A stretch of DNA of 64,000 nucleotides from Tenacibaculum aquimarinum (GTDB taxonomy: Bacteria; Bacteroidota; Bacteroidia; Flavobacteriales; Flavobacteriaceae). How positions within the stretch are numbered: position 1 is the first letter of the stretch; each line of letters begins with the position of its first letter. Shown here piece by piece: positions 9,869 through 18,202 of this stretch. The notes under the pieces were generated by a model. That model worked only from the letters and a program-made list of their open reading frames with translations. It did not search any database and was not told the DNA's origin. The stretch covers positions 248,001 through 312,000 of the forward strand of contig NZ_JAKGSC010000003.1 of NCBI RefSeq assembly GCF_022478115.1. Direction: 5' to 3'. The translations under genes and the position numbers were made by a program.

Positions 9869-9940
9869 CAAACGCTTTTAGCAGACGGAATTTCTAAAAA
9901 GCAAAAACAAAGTTTAAAGAAGATATTAAAAACATAGATA

Positions 9941-10102
9941 ATGCCAAAAAGAACTTACCAGCCATCGAAAAGAAAGAGAAGAAACAAACACGGTTTCCGC
10001 GAAAGAATGGCTTCTGCTAATGGTAGAAAAGTATTAGCTCGTAGAAGAGCAAAAGGAAGAAAGAAAATTTCTGTTTCTTCAGAAGCAAGACCAAAAAGAT
10101 AA
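9941..10102 (+). CDS. rpmH: 50S ribosomal protein L34
   Basis: A 53-residue, strongly basic protein of the large ribosomal subunit. It starts [20 protein letters not shown] and continues [20 protein letters not shown], the universal L34 pattern; the C-terminus [13 protein letters not shown] is slightly longer than in Escherichia coli, as usual in Bacteroidota. It has its own strong promoter upstream and a terminator immediately after the stop codon. rnpA is not beside it, unlike the common bacterial arrangement; carB follows instead. An antisense open frame over this region is a shadow. Confidence 0.97.
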   Translation: MPKRTYQPSKRKRRNKHGFRERMASANGRKVLARRRAKGRKKISVSSEARPKR

Positions 10103-10125
10103 TGATTAACAATTGTTAATAATTT

Positions 10126-10162
10126 AAAGGCGTTACTATTTAATAGTATCGCCTTTTTTTTT
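10126..10162 (+). terminator. Terminator after rpmH
   Basis: AAAGGCGTTACTATT and AGTATCGCCTTT pair around TTAAT with a following run of T, 23 bases past the rpmH stop. Confidence 0.85.
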
Positions 10163-10218
10163 AACTTTTTTTTTATTTTTATCACCAATAACAACAACAA
10201 CACAACAAGAATTTTAAA

Positions 10219-13074
10219 ATGCCTAAACAACAAGACCTTAAATCAGTTTTAATCATTGGATCTGGACCAATAGTAATTGGTCAAGCATGTGAATTTGATT
10301 ATTCTGGATCACAATCTTTACGTTCTTTACGTGAAGATGGAATTGAAACTATTCTTATCAATTCTAACCCTGCAACTATTATGACAGACCCTTCAATGGC
10401 TGATCATATTTATTTGTTACCGTTAACAACAAAATCAATCATTCAAATTTTAAAAGAACACCCACAAATTGATGCAGTTTTACCAACAATGGGTGGTCAA
10501 ACAGCATTAAATTTATGTATTGAGGCTGATGATAAAGGAATTTGGAAAGATTTTGATGTAAAATTAATTGGTGTTGATATTGATGCAATTAATGTTACCG
10601 AAGATAGAGAACAGTTTAGAGAATTGATGATTAAAATTGGAGTGCCAATGGCGCCTCAAGCAACAGCAACATCATTCTTAAAAGGTAAAGAAATTGCACA
10701 AGAATTTGGGTTTCCATTAGTAATTAGGTCTTCTTATACGTTAGGTGGAGCGGGAGCTTCAATAGTGTATGATCCAAAAGATTTTGACGAATTATTAAGC
10801 AGAGGTTTAGAAGCATCGCCAATCCACGAAGTGATGATTGATAAAGCGATGATGGGCTGGAAAGAATACGAATTAGAATTACTACGTGATAAAAATGATA
10901 ACGTAGTAATTATTTGTTCTATCGAAAATATGGATCCAATGGGAATTCATACTGGAGATTCTATTACAGTTGCGCCAGCAATGACACTTTCTGATAAAAC
11001 CTATCAGAAAATGCGTGATATGGCAATTCATATGATGCGTTCTATTGGAGATTTTGAAGGTGGATGTAACGTACAGTTTGCAGTTTCGCCAGATGAAAAG
11101 GAAGATATTATTGCTATTGAAATTAATCCACGTGTATCTCGTTCTTCCGCTTTAGCGAGTAAAGCAACAGGTTATCCTATTGCAAAAGTGGCTACAAAAT
11201 TAGCAATTGGTTATACTTTAGATGAATTAGAAAACGGAATTACAAAATCTACTTCAGCTTTATTTGAGCCAACATTAGATTATGTAATTGTAAAAATACC
11301 ACGTTGGAATTTTGATAAATTTGAAGGTTCAGACAGAACTTTAGGTTTACAAATGAAAGCCGTTGGAGAGGTTATGGGAATTGGACGTTCGTTCCAAGAA
11401 GCGCTTCACAAAGCAACACAATCTTTAGAAATTAAAAGAAATGGTTTAGGTGCAGACGGAAAAGGCTACACAGATTACAACCAAATTATAGATAAATTAA
11501 CCAATGCAAGTTGGGATCGTGTTTTTGCAATTTATGATGCAATTGCAATGGGAATTCCATTAAGCAAGATTTATGATATCACAAAAATTGACATGTGGTA
11601 TTTAAAACAATATGAAGAGTTATTTCAACTAGAAAAAGAAATTTCTACGTATACAATTGATACTCTTGATAGAGATTTATTGTTAGAGGCTAAGCAAAAA
11701 GGTTATGGAGATAGGCAAATAGCACACATGCTAAAATGTTTAGAAAGCGAAGTTTATACAAAAAGAGAAGAATTAAAAGTTCAACGTGTATTTAAATTAG
11801 TTGATACTTGTGCGGCAGAATTTAAAGCAAAAACACCTTATTATTATTCAACTTTCGAAAACGAAATTGAAACCGAAGACGGACAAATTACCATTGCAAA
11901 CGAAAGTGTTGTAACAGATAAAAAGAAAATTATCGTTTTAGGTTCTGGACCTAATAGAATTGGACAAGGAATTGAGTTCGATTATTGTTGTGTGCATGGA
12001 GTTTTAGCTGCTGCAGAATGTGGTTACGAAACAATTATGATTAACTGTAATCCAGAAACGGTTTCTACAGATTTTGATACAGCAGATAAATTATACTTCG
12101 AACCTGTTTTTTGGGAACATATTTATGACATTATTCGTCATGAAAAACCAGAAGGTGTAATTGTACAATTAGGTGGACAAACAGCCTTAAAATTAGCTGA
12201 AAAATTAACTAGTTACGGAATTAAAATTATTGGAACTTCTTTTGAAGCTTTAGATATTGCTGAAGATAGAGGAAGATTCTCTGCAATGTTACAAGAAAAT
12301 AAAATTCCTTATCCAGAATTCGGAATTGCAGAAACAGCAGATGAAGCCTTGGTTTTAGCTGATCAATTAGATTTCCCTATTTTGGTTCGTCCTTCTTATG
12401 TTTTAGGAGGTCAAGGAATGAAAATTGTTATCAATAAAGAAGAATTAATTAAGCATGTAGTAGATTTATTAGGCAGAATGCCTGGTAATAAACTATTGTT
12501 AGATCATTATTTAGATGGCGCAATAGAAGCAGAAGCAGATGCAATTTGTGATGCTGATGGAAATGTATACATTATTGGTATAATGGAACATATTGAGCCT
12601 TGTGGAATACATTCTGGAGATTCTAATGCAACATTACCAGCATTTAATTTAGGAGAATTTGTTTTACAACAGATAAAAGATCATACACATACAATTGCAA
12701 GAGAATTAAAAACTGTTGGTTTAATAAACATTCAGTTTGCAATAAAAGACGATATCGTTTATATTATTGAAGCAAACCCAAGAGCATCTAGAACAGTACC
12801 TTTTATAGCAAAAGCTTATAAAGAGCCATATGTTAATTACGCAACCAAAGTAATGTTAGGAGAGAAGAAGGTAACCGACTTCGATTTTAATCCACAATTA
12901 GAAGGTTTTGCAATTAAGCAACCAGTATTCTCATTTAACAAGTTTCCGAATGTAAACAAGAAACTTGGACCAGAAATGAAATCGACTGGAGAAAGCATTT
13001 TGTTTATCGATAGTTTAAAAGACGATCAGTTTTACGATTTATACTCACGTAGAAAAATGTATTTGAGTAAGTAA
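10219..13074 (+). CDS. carB: Carbamoyl phosphate synthase, large subunit (short form)
   Basis: Makes carbamoyl phosphate from bicarbonate, ammonia from CarA, and two ATP, for pyrimidine and arginine synthesis. The 951 residues contain two homologous ATP-grasp halves, the first with VLIIGSGPIVIGQACEFDYS and EINPRVSRSSALASKATGYP, the second with IIVLGSGPNRIGQGIEFDYC near residue 574 and EANPRASRTVPFIAKAYKEP. The chain ends soon after the second half (SRRKMYLSK), whereas the enterobacterial enzyme has about 1070 residues with a C-terminal regulatory domain of about 140. That domain is absent here, so UMP/ornithine control through it is not expected. carA is not in this window. A terminator follows at 13095-13122. 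Confidence 0.96.
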   Translation: MPKQQDLKSVLIIGSGPIVIGQACEFDYSGSQSLRSLREDGIETILINSNPATIMTDPSMADHIYLLPLTTKSIIQILKEHPQIDAVLPTMGGQTALNLCIEADDKGIWKDFDVKLIGVDIDAINVTEDREQFRELMIKIGVPMAPQATATSFLKGKEIAQEFGFPLVIRSSYTLGGAGASIVYDPKDFDELLSRGLEASPIHEVMIDKAMMGWKEYELELLRDKNDNVVIICSIENMDPMGIHTGDSITVAPAMTLSDKTYQKMRDMAIHMMRSIGDFEGGCNVQFAVSPDEKEDIIAIEINPRVSRSSALASKATGYPIAKVATKLAIGYTLDELENGITKSTSALFEPTLDYVIVKIPRWNFDKFEGSDRTLGLQMKAVGEVMGIGRSFQEALHKATQSLEIKRNGLGADGKGYTDYNQIIDKLTNASWDRVFAIYDAIAMGIPLSKIYDITKIDMWYLKQYEELFQLEKEISTYTIDTLDRDLLLEAKQKGYGDRQIAHMLKCLESEVYTKREELKVQRVFKLVDTCAAEFKAKTPYYYSTFENEIETEDGQITIANESVVTDKKKIIVLGSGPNRIGQGIEFDYCCVHGVLAAAECGYETIMINCNPETVSTDFDTADKLYFEPVFWEHIYDIIRHEKPEGVIVQLGGQTALKLAEKLTSYGIKIIGTSFEALDIAEDRGRFSAMLQENKIPYPEFGIAETADEALVLADQLDFPILVRPSYVLGGQGMKIVINKEELIKHVVDLLGRMPGNKLLLDHYLDGAIEAEADAICDADGNVYIIGIMEHIEPCGIHSGDSNATLPAFNLGEFVLQQIKDHTHTIARELKTVGLINIQFAIKDDIVYIIEANPRASRTVPFIAKAYKEPYVNYATKVMLGEKKVTDFDFNPQLEGFAIKQPVFSFNKFPNVNKKLGPEMKSTGESILFIDSLKDDQFYDLYSRRKMYLSK

Positions 13075-13094
13075 ATACTTAAAATTTTATATCT

Positions 13095-13122
13095 AAAGCA
13101 CCCATTTTTGGGTGCTTTTTTA
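13095..13122 (+). terminator. Terminator after carB
   Basis: AAAGCACCC and GGGTGCTTT pair around ATTTTT, followed by T-rich sequence, 20 bases past the stop codon. Confidence 0.85.
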
Positions 13123-13218
13123 TTTTTAATATAATAATATAGAGACATTTAAGTTTATAAATGATTTTTTCCTATATTTAGTAATCTTAAAGCAATACAA
13201 CTAACATAAAATTTTAAA

Positions 13219-14223
13219 ATGAATAAAATAATCACTTTTGGCGAAGTATTAATGCGTTTGTCTCCTAGAGGAAATAAAAAGTTTATACAATCTAATTTAT
13301 TAGAATTTTATTTTGGTGGAACAGAGCTAAATGTTGGAGTTTCTATTGCTAATTTTGGAGAAAAAGTAAGACATGTTAGTTGTGTTTCTGATGATTTTAT
13401 TGGAGATACAGCAGTTTCTTATATCAATAAATTTGGAGTTAGTACTTCTTCTATAGTGTATTCTAAAAGACCTTTAGGTGTTTATTTTTTAGAAGTTGGT
13501 GCTGTAATGAGACCAAGTTCTATTTCTTATAATAGATCGCATTCTTCTTTTTCAGAAATTACCCCTGAAATGATAGACTGGGAAAAGGCTTTAAAAAAAG
13601 GAAAGTGGTTTCATTGGACAGGTATTACACCTGCTTTATGTAGAGGAAGTTATGAAACGCTAAAAGAAGGTTTAATTTTAGCTAAAAAGAAAGGAATAAC
13701 AATATCTGCAGATCCTACGTATAGAAGTGGTTTATGGAAATATGGTGAAGACCCAAAAGAAGTTTTAACAGAATTACTAAATTATTCTACCATTTTTATT
13801 GGAGGAGTTTATGAGATGAATGAAGTTTTGGGTACAAACTTTACATATACAAATGAAGATTTTATTGAAGCAAGTAAAATGCTAATTGAAAAATTTCCTT
13901 CAATTGAAAAAGTTTTTGATAAAGTAAGGACAGCTATAAATGCTTCTTGGCATAAAATAAGAGCAAGAATGTGGAACGGTGTTGAGTTTAAAGAGACTGA
14001 AGACCTAGAAATAACACATATTGTAGATAGAATTGGTACTGGAGATGCTTTTGCTGGAGGATTAATTTATGCGTTACAACATTATGACGATTTTAAATCT
14101 TTACAGTTTGGTAATGCAGCTTGTGCATTAAAGCACACGTATGAAGGAGATGTAAATTATGCAACAGTTGATGAAGTAATGGGCTTGCTAGGAGGTAATA
14201 CTTCTGCGCGTGTTAATCGTTAG
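13219..14223 (+). CDS. kdgK: 2-dehydro-3-deoxygluconokinase (PfkB family sugar kinase)
   Basis: A 334-residue PfkB-fold kinase predicted to phosphorylate 2-keto-3-deoxygluconate, an intermediate of uronate and pectin/alginate breakdown. Visible marks are the N-terminal GEVLMRLSPRG with the substrate lid GGTELNVGVSIANFG, and the C-terminal signature DRIGTGDAFAGG with the catalytic Asp at residue 276. The overall sequence fits the flavobacterial KdgK group, whose members often sit beside kdgA, but here no aldolase or transporter is adjacent, so the exact substrate is an inference. A TATATTTA at 13173-13180 could be the -7 box. It is monocistronic with a strong terminator. Confidence 0.8.
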   Translation: MNKIITFGEVLMRLSPRGNKKFIQSNLLEFYFGGTELNVGVSIANFGEKVRHVSCVSDDFIGDTAVSYINKFGVSTSSIVYSKRPLGVYFLEVGAVMRPSSISYNRSHSSFSEITPEMIDWEKALKKGKWFHWTGITPALCRGSYETLKEGLILAKKKGITISADPTYRSGLWKYGEDPKEVLTELLNYSTIFIGGVYEMNEVLGTNFTYTNEDFIEASKMLIEKFPSIEKVFDKVRTAINASWHKIRARMWNGVEFKETEDLEITHIVDRIGTGDAFAGGLIYALQHYDDFKSLQFGNAACALKHTYEGDVNYATVDEVMGLLGGNTSARVNR

Positions 14224-14253
14224 CATATAAAAGAGTTTTAAACTTTATATAAT

Positions 14254-14296
14254 AAAAAAAGCATCCAATTTATTTTGAAATTGGATGCTTTTTTTT
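14254..14296 (+). terminator. Terminator after kdgK
   Basis: AAAAAAGCATCCAATTT and AAATTGGATGCTTTTTT form a long near-perfect stem with a T run. Confidence 0.88.
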
Positions 14297-14300
14297 GATG

Positions 14301-14363
14301 TTTCGCTAACTTACGCTGATATGTGTCGTTTTAATGACTTATATCAGTCGTTAGCGAAGTTCG
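14301..14363 (-). repeat. Structured repeat A, copy 2 (no gene attached)
   Basis: The outer stem TTCGCTAAC (14302-14310) pairs with GTTAGCGAA (14350-14358), nine bases, and the inner stem CTGATAT (14316-14322) with ATATCAG (14341-14347). The loop carries ATTAAAAC on the minus strand, as in copies 1 and 3. Unlike those copies it has no open frame after it: it is wedged between the kdgK terminator and the thioesterase gene. Confidence 0.7.
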
Positions 14364-14428
14364 TGTTTTTTTATTAAAAAGTAAAGAGGTAAAACATTGT
14401 TTATAATCAACAATTAAGCATAGATACT

Positions 14429-14980
14429 TTAATTAAGTTCTAATTTAGAATTACTACTTTCTAATAAAGGTAAATATTCATCAATTTTAAAAGTATCGCT
14501 GCTAAAACGAGAAGTTCTCTTTTTAGCCTGTTCTTGCCTTCTAATACTTCTGGCAAAACGTCTTACTTCATTTTTATTGGTTAAAATAATTCCAGGAACT
14601 GGGGCGCTTTTTCCGTTTTCATCTTTAGCAACCATTGTAAAATAAGAAGAATTACAATGCTTTTTTATTCCAGTTTGTATGTTTTCAGACTCTACACGTA
14701 AACCAACAACCATAGAGGTTCTTCCTGTAAAATTGATGGAAGCTTTCATGGTTACTAACTCGCCAACTTCAATCGGATTTAAAAAATCGACCTTATTTAC
14801 AGAAGCAGTAACACAATAGTTTCCAGAATGCTTAGAAGCACAAGCAAATGCAATTTGATCCATTAGGTTTAAAATATGTCCTCCATGAATTTTACCACTA
14901 AAATTAGAATGTGATGGTAACATCAATTCAGAAATACTTAATTGCGACTCTGCTATGTTTTTAAATTTTCTATTCATCAT
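14429..14980 (-). CDS. Acyl-CoA thioesterase, hotdog fold
   Basis: A 183-residue cytosolic protein predicted to hydrolyse acyl-CoA esters. The hotdog signature is seen in FSGKIHGGHILNLMDQIAFA (about residues 28-47), where the Asp in LMDQ corresponds to the catalytic acid of the YciA/BFIT-type thioesterases, followed by KVDFLNPIEVGELV and GRTSMVVGLRVESENIQTG. The C-terminal 45 residues are charged and probably disordered (RRFARSIRRQEQAKKR). It overlaps the gene upstream by 11 bases, so the two are probably translated from one mRNA. The acyl chain specificity cannot be read from the sequence. Confidence 0.85.
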   Translation of the reverse strand: MMNRKFKNIAESQLSISELMLPSHSNFSGKIHGGHILNLMDQIAFACASKHSGNYCVTASVNKVDFLNPIEVGELVTMKASINFTGRTSMVVGLRVESENIQTGIKKHCNSSYFTMVAKDENGKSAPVPGIILTNKNEVRRFARSIRRQEQAKKRTSRFSSDTFKIDEYLPLLESSNSKLELN

Positions 14981-15350
14981 TTTTAATGCCTCTAAAATGT
15001 GGTGATTCTTCTTGTTCTACTTTGGTTACAAAATACTTTGTGTCTCCCAACCAAAAGAAAGTGCCAAAACGCTCTATATATGTTACTTTAACGTAACCGC
15101 CTTGATATTTTTGTAAATTATCAATTACTTCAACTTTATTATCTTCAACCGAAAAAGAAAAAATTTGTGCGCCAGAAATTCCCTGACTTATTTCTCCTTC
15201 CCACGTTTTTACAGCAACACCTCTGTTACTAATTTTTATCAATTCGCCAGATCTAACACCTTCGCTATAAGGAATGTAATAGATAAATGCATAATATAAA
15301 CCAGCCATTATAATGATGGTAGTAATAATGATTGCTAATATTTTTTTCAT
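14970..15350 (-). CDS. Conserved membrane-anchored protein of unknown function
   Basis: A 126-residue protein with one N-terminal membrane segment (about residues 4-27, LAIIITTIIIMAGLYYAFIY), then a small beta-rich region with the motifs YSEGVRSGELIKISNRG, AVKTWEGEISQG and VTYIERFGTFFWLGDTKYFV. I recognise this as a type widespread in flavobacteria, next to thioesterase genes, but without a known function. Its 3' end overlaps the thioesterase gene by 11 bases. A CAAAAGTA at 15388-15395 (TACTTTTG on the minus strand) is a possible -7 box, back to back with the promoter of the following plus-strand gene. Confidence 0.75.
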   Translation of the reverse strand: MKKILAIIITTIIIMAGLYYAFIYYIPYSEGVRSGELIKISNRGVAVKTWEGEISQGISGAQIFSFSVEDNKVEVIDNLQKYQGGYVKVTYIERFGTFFWLGDTKYFVTKVEQEESPHFRGIKNDE

Positions 15351-15411
15351 TGAATTTTAAATTTCCGTTGCTATTAGTGAATAACAACAAAAGTAACATT
15401 AATATTTAGAC

Positions 15412-15441
15412 TTGTAAAGTAAATGGAAAGTGTTAAGTTTG
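15412..15441 (+). promoter_or_regulatory. Promoter of the GlmU-like gene
   Basis: TTG at 15412-15414, 19 bases, and TAAGTTTG at 15434-15441. It lies within an upstream extension of the open frame, which shows that translation starts at the later ATG (15465). Confidence 0.65.
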
Positions 15442-15464
15442 TATATCTTCAAAAAAGCATAAAA

Positions 15465-16637
15465 ATGAATTATATTTTATTTGATGGTGATGTTAGAAAC
15501 TCACTATTACCATTTACATACACAAAACCAGTTGCCGATATACGTGTTGGTATTTTAACAATTAGAGAAAAGTGGGAAAAGCACTTGGGTTTAACCACAA
15601 CTACAATTACGGAGGAATATTTAGAAGCTAAATATCCGATGGTTGAAATGGAAGAAAATATATTGTTAAATGCATCTTTTTTACCAACTAAAGAATTGGT
15701 AATAATGGTTAAAAACCTGTCTAAAAATGAGGCGATTTTTAAAGGTGAAGATGTAATTGCTTTTTATTCTGAAGAAAACCAAGAAGTAAATTTTGAAGAT
15801 TTTAAACATATAGAGTTTGAAGAAGATTTATTGCAAATAAAAAATACTTGGGATATTTTTTCGCTGAATGATAAAGCAATTCGTGCCGATTTTGATTTTA
15901 TTACCGAAGGAAGAAAATCAGAGCCAATACCAAATGGAGTAAATTGTATTAATAAAGAAGACATTTTTATTGAAGAAGGAGCAAAACTAACTTTTGCAAC
16001 TTTAAACGCTACAAATGGACCAATTTATATTGGAGAAAATGCTGAAGTAATGGAAGGTGTAGTTGTACGTGGAGCATTAGCAATGTGTAACGATTCAGTT
16101 TTAAAATTAGGAGCAAAAGTTTATGGAGCAACAACTTTAGGACCATTTTGTAAAGTTGGTGGAGAAGTAAATAATTCTGTTTTAATGGGCTTTTCTAATA
16201 AAGGACACGATGGTTTTTTAGGAAACTCAGTAATTGGAGAATGGTGTAATTTAGGCGCAGACACAAACAATTCTAACTTAAAAAATAATTATGCTGAGGT
16301 AAAATTATGGAGTTATGAAAAAGGAGGTTTTGCAAAAACTGGTTTACAGTTTTGTGGATTAATGATGGGAGATCACTCTAAATGCGGAATCAATACCATG
16401 TTTAATACAGGAACAGTAATTGGGGTTTCAGCTAACATTTTTGGTAGTGGATTTCCAAGAAATTTTGTTCCTTCTTATAGTTGGGGTGGAGCTTCTGGTT
16501 TTACAGAATACAAAACCAATAAAGTTTTTGAGGTTGCAAAAGTTGTAATGAGTAGAAGAAATATAGTTTTTGATGAAAAAGAACAAGCTATTTTAGAACA
16601 TGTCTTTGAGGAAACGAAACAGTATAGAAATTATTAA
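15465..16637 (+). CDS. GlmU-family sugar nucleotidyltransferase-like protein
   Basis: A 390-residue protein beginning MNYILFDGDVRNSLLPFTYT. The N-terminal half is a degenerate nucleotidyltransferase-like region (KPVADIRVGILTIREKWEKH), and the C-terminal half is a left-handed beta helix with hexapeptide-like repeats, such as GPIYIGENAEVMEGVVVRG and GPFCKVGGEVNNSVLMGFSN. It belongs to the group annotated as GlmU family in Bacteroidota, thought to be a sugar-1-phosphate nucleotidyltransferase or acetyltransferase; the canonical GlmU N-terminal GxGT loop is not seen, so the activity is unproven. An upstream frame start at 15423 overlaps the promoter and is rejected. Confidence 0.85.
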   Translation: MNYILFDGDVRNSLLPFTYTKPVADIRVGILTIREKWEKHLGLTTTTITEEYLEAKYPMVEMEENILLNASFLPTKELVIMVKNLSKNEAIFKGEDVIAFYSEENQEVNFEDFKHIEFEEDLLQIKNTWDIFSLNDKAIRADFDFITEGRKSEPIPNGVNCINKEDIFIEEGAKLTFATLNATNGPIYIGENAEVMEGVVVRGALAMCNDSVLKLGAKVYGATTLGPFCKVGGEVNNSVLMGFSNKGHDGFLGNSVIGEWCNLGADTNNSNLKNNYAEVKLWSYEKGGFAKTGLQFCGLMMGDHSKCGINTMFNTGTVIGVSANIFGSGFPRNFVPSYSWGGASGFTEYKTNKVFEVAKVVMSRRNIVFDEKEQAILEHVFEETKQYRNY

Positions 16638-16640
16638 ATA

Positions 16641-16670
16641 AAAAAAGCCAGCAAACTGCTGGCTTTTTTT
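16641..16670. terminator. Bidirectional terminator between convergent genes
   Basis: AAAAAAGCCAGCA and TGCTGGCTTTTTT pair round AAC. It serves the GlmU-like gene from the left and the minus-strand gene ending at 16669 from the right, with which it overlaps by two bases. Confidence 0.88.
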
Positions 16671-18195
16671 ATTTAGCACTTAAAAAAGAGAAATTATAAC
16701 TTACTCCAAAATTTAAAAAAGCACTGCTTAAGCCATTTCCTTTAGCCTTTACATAACCAGCTGCTCCACGAAGATTTAAGTTGTCACTAATTTCAAAGTT
16801 AAGACCAACACTTGGTTTTATTATTAAACCTTCTCCTGTACTAATTCCGCCACCACCAGCTGCACCAGCAAGTATTTGTCCAAAAGCAGTAATTTTATCG
16901 TTTAAAAAGGTGTTAGATTGTGCTCCTAAACCAACTAAACCTTCAGCATATGCGCCAGCATCACCAAAGTTAGCAAATGAAGTTTGTCCGGCTCCATAAA
17001 GGTATTTATTTAAGAAAAAGTTAGCTTGAAAAGAAATTTGATACATGTTTTGTTCAAAACCACCATTTCTTTTAGCATTTATATAAAAGTCTTCTTTTAC
17101 TATCGTTTCTATTCCTTTAAATTTACCTTTTGTAAGTTTTTTTCCATTTGAATTAATACCGTCTTTTCTAACATAATATTTCAATCCTGCTCCATAAGTT
17201 AAAGCGCTAAAAGTACCACTTGGCTTTACAGTGTAACCAACGTTAGCTGCAATAAAAAAGTTGTCATAAATCTTTTGTTCAATAGAAACATCAGGATATA
17301 CTAAAAAACCACCATGTGTGTCTACACCGCCGCCGCCGCTTGCACCAAAACCGAGTTTTGCTAATATATTTGTTCTATTTCTATTCATCCAAAATTGATA
17401 ACCACCACCAATAAATACATCCATATAACCAGCAGGAATACCACTGTAAGCACCATCTGCTCTTACAAAAACAAACATATTATTGGTAATGTAAGAATTC
17501 AGCTCAAAACCGGCCAATCTAATTGTTCTTCCCTTAATAGAGGTTCCTCCAGTAAATTGTGAATCTCCTTTTGCTTTTAAATTATTAGCATGAACTAATA
17601 TTGATATTTTACTTGCTTTTTGATTCCATTCAGTTGGTTTTAAATCATCAACAGAAAAACTGTTTTCTCGGTTTTTAAATGAAGCATAGTCGAAATTAAT
17701 TGGTACTTGTACACCAACATTTAATTGATGTTCTTTTATACTTCCGCCATCAAAAAAGTTGATGTAACTCCATCCTCCAGTAATAGAAAAATCATTGAAA
17801 TTATAGCCAATGTTTGCATGCGGTAAAACAAAAGCGCCGCCACCATCTGCAGCACTTGCGCCACCGCCACCGCCTAAATGAACTCCAATATCTGTAAAAA
17901 TGTTTTCATTAAAATTGTGTTTGTAACCAGCATTTACACCTAAGGTAAATAAACCGCCGCGTCTACCGCTTACACTTCCGTAAAGACCAATTCCTGTATA
18001 AAAATTATTGAAATCTAAATTATAATGAATTCCAGTGAAACCCATGTTTTTTTCAGGTTGTCCAAGATTATCTGTCATGTTTACTGATAAATAATCTAAT
18101 TGAAAATATCCTTTTTGAGTTTTCTTTTCAGGAGTTTTTTGAGAGTTTATTTGCTGAAAACTAATCAATAAAATTAAAGCTAATAGTTTTTTCAT
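16669..18195 (-). CDS. Predicted outer-membrane barrel-like protein with three glycine-rich repeats
   Basis: A 508-residue protein with a signal peptide (1-19, ending INSQ). It has many alternating hydrophobic strands and ends in FGVSYNFSFLSAK, as in outer-membrane beta barrels. Three internal units share a pattern of a Gly-run, a short polar stretch, a Pro and a following strand: near residues 105-132 (HLGGGGGASAADGGG), 280-312 (FGASGGGGVDTHGGF) and 443-475 (AGAAGGGGISTGEG). Each is followed by a segment like DNFFIAANVGY or DNLNLRGAAGY. I do not recognise a family. The three copies suggest an ancestral repeat. It is three genes away from no obvious partner; the 7-base gap to the oxidoreductase gene suggests co-transcription. 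Confidence 0.6.
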   Translation of the reverse strand: MKKLLALILLISFQQINSQKTPEKKTQKGYFQLDYLSVNMTDNLGQPEKNMGFTGIHYNLDFNNFYTGIGLYGSVSGRRGGLFTLGVNAGYKHNFNENIFTDIGVHLGGGGGASAADGGGAFVLPHANIGYNFNDFSITGGWSYINFFDGGSIKEHQLNVGVQVPINFDYASFKNRENSFSVDDLKPTEWNQKASKISILVHANNLKAKGDSQFTGGTSIKGRTIRLAGFELNSYITNNMFVFVRADGAYSGIPAGYMDVFIGGGYQFWMNRNRTNILAKLGFGASGGGGVDTHGGFLVYPDVSIEQKIYDNFFIAANVGYTVKPSGTFSALTYGAGLKYYVRKDGINSNGKKLTKGKFKGIETIVKEDFYINAKRNGGFEQNMYQISFQANFFLNKYLYGAGQTSFANFGDAGAYAEGLVGLGAQSNTFLNDKITAFGQILAGAAGGGGISTGEGLIIKPSVGLNFEISDNLNLRGAAGYVKAKGNGLSSAFLNFGVSYNFSFLSAK

Positions 18196-18202
18196 TTTTA
18201 AT

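Noticed and set aside
9955-10233. Minus-strand open frame over rpmH
   Set aside because: It is the antisense shadow of rpmH, with no signals of its own and a low-complexity product.
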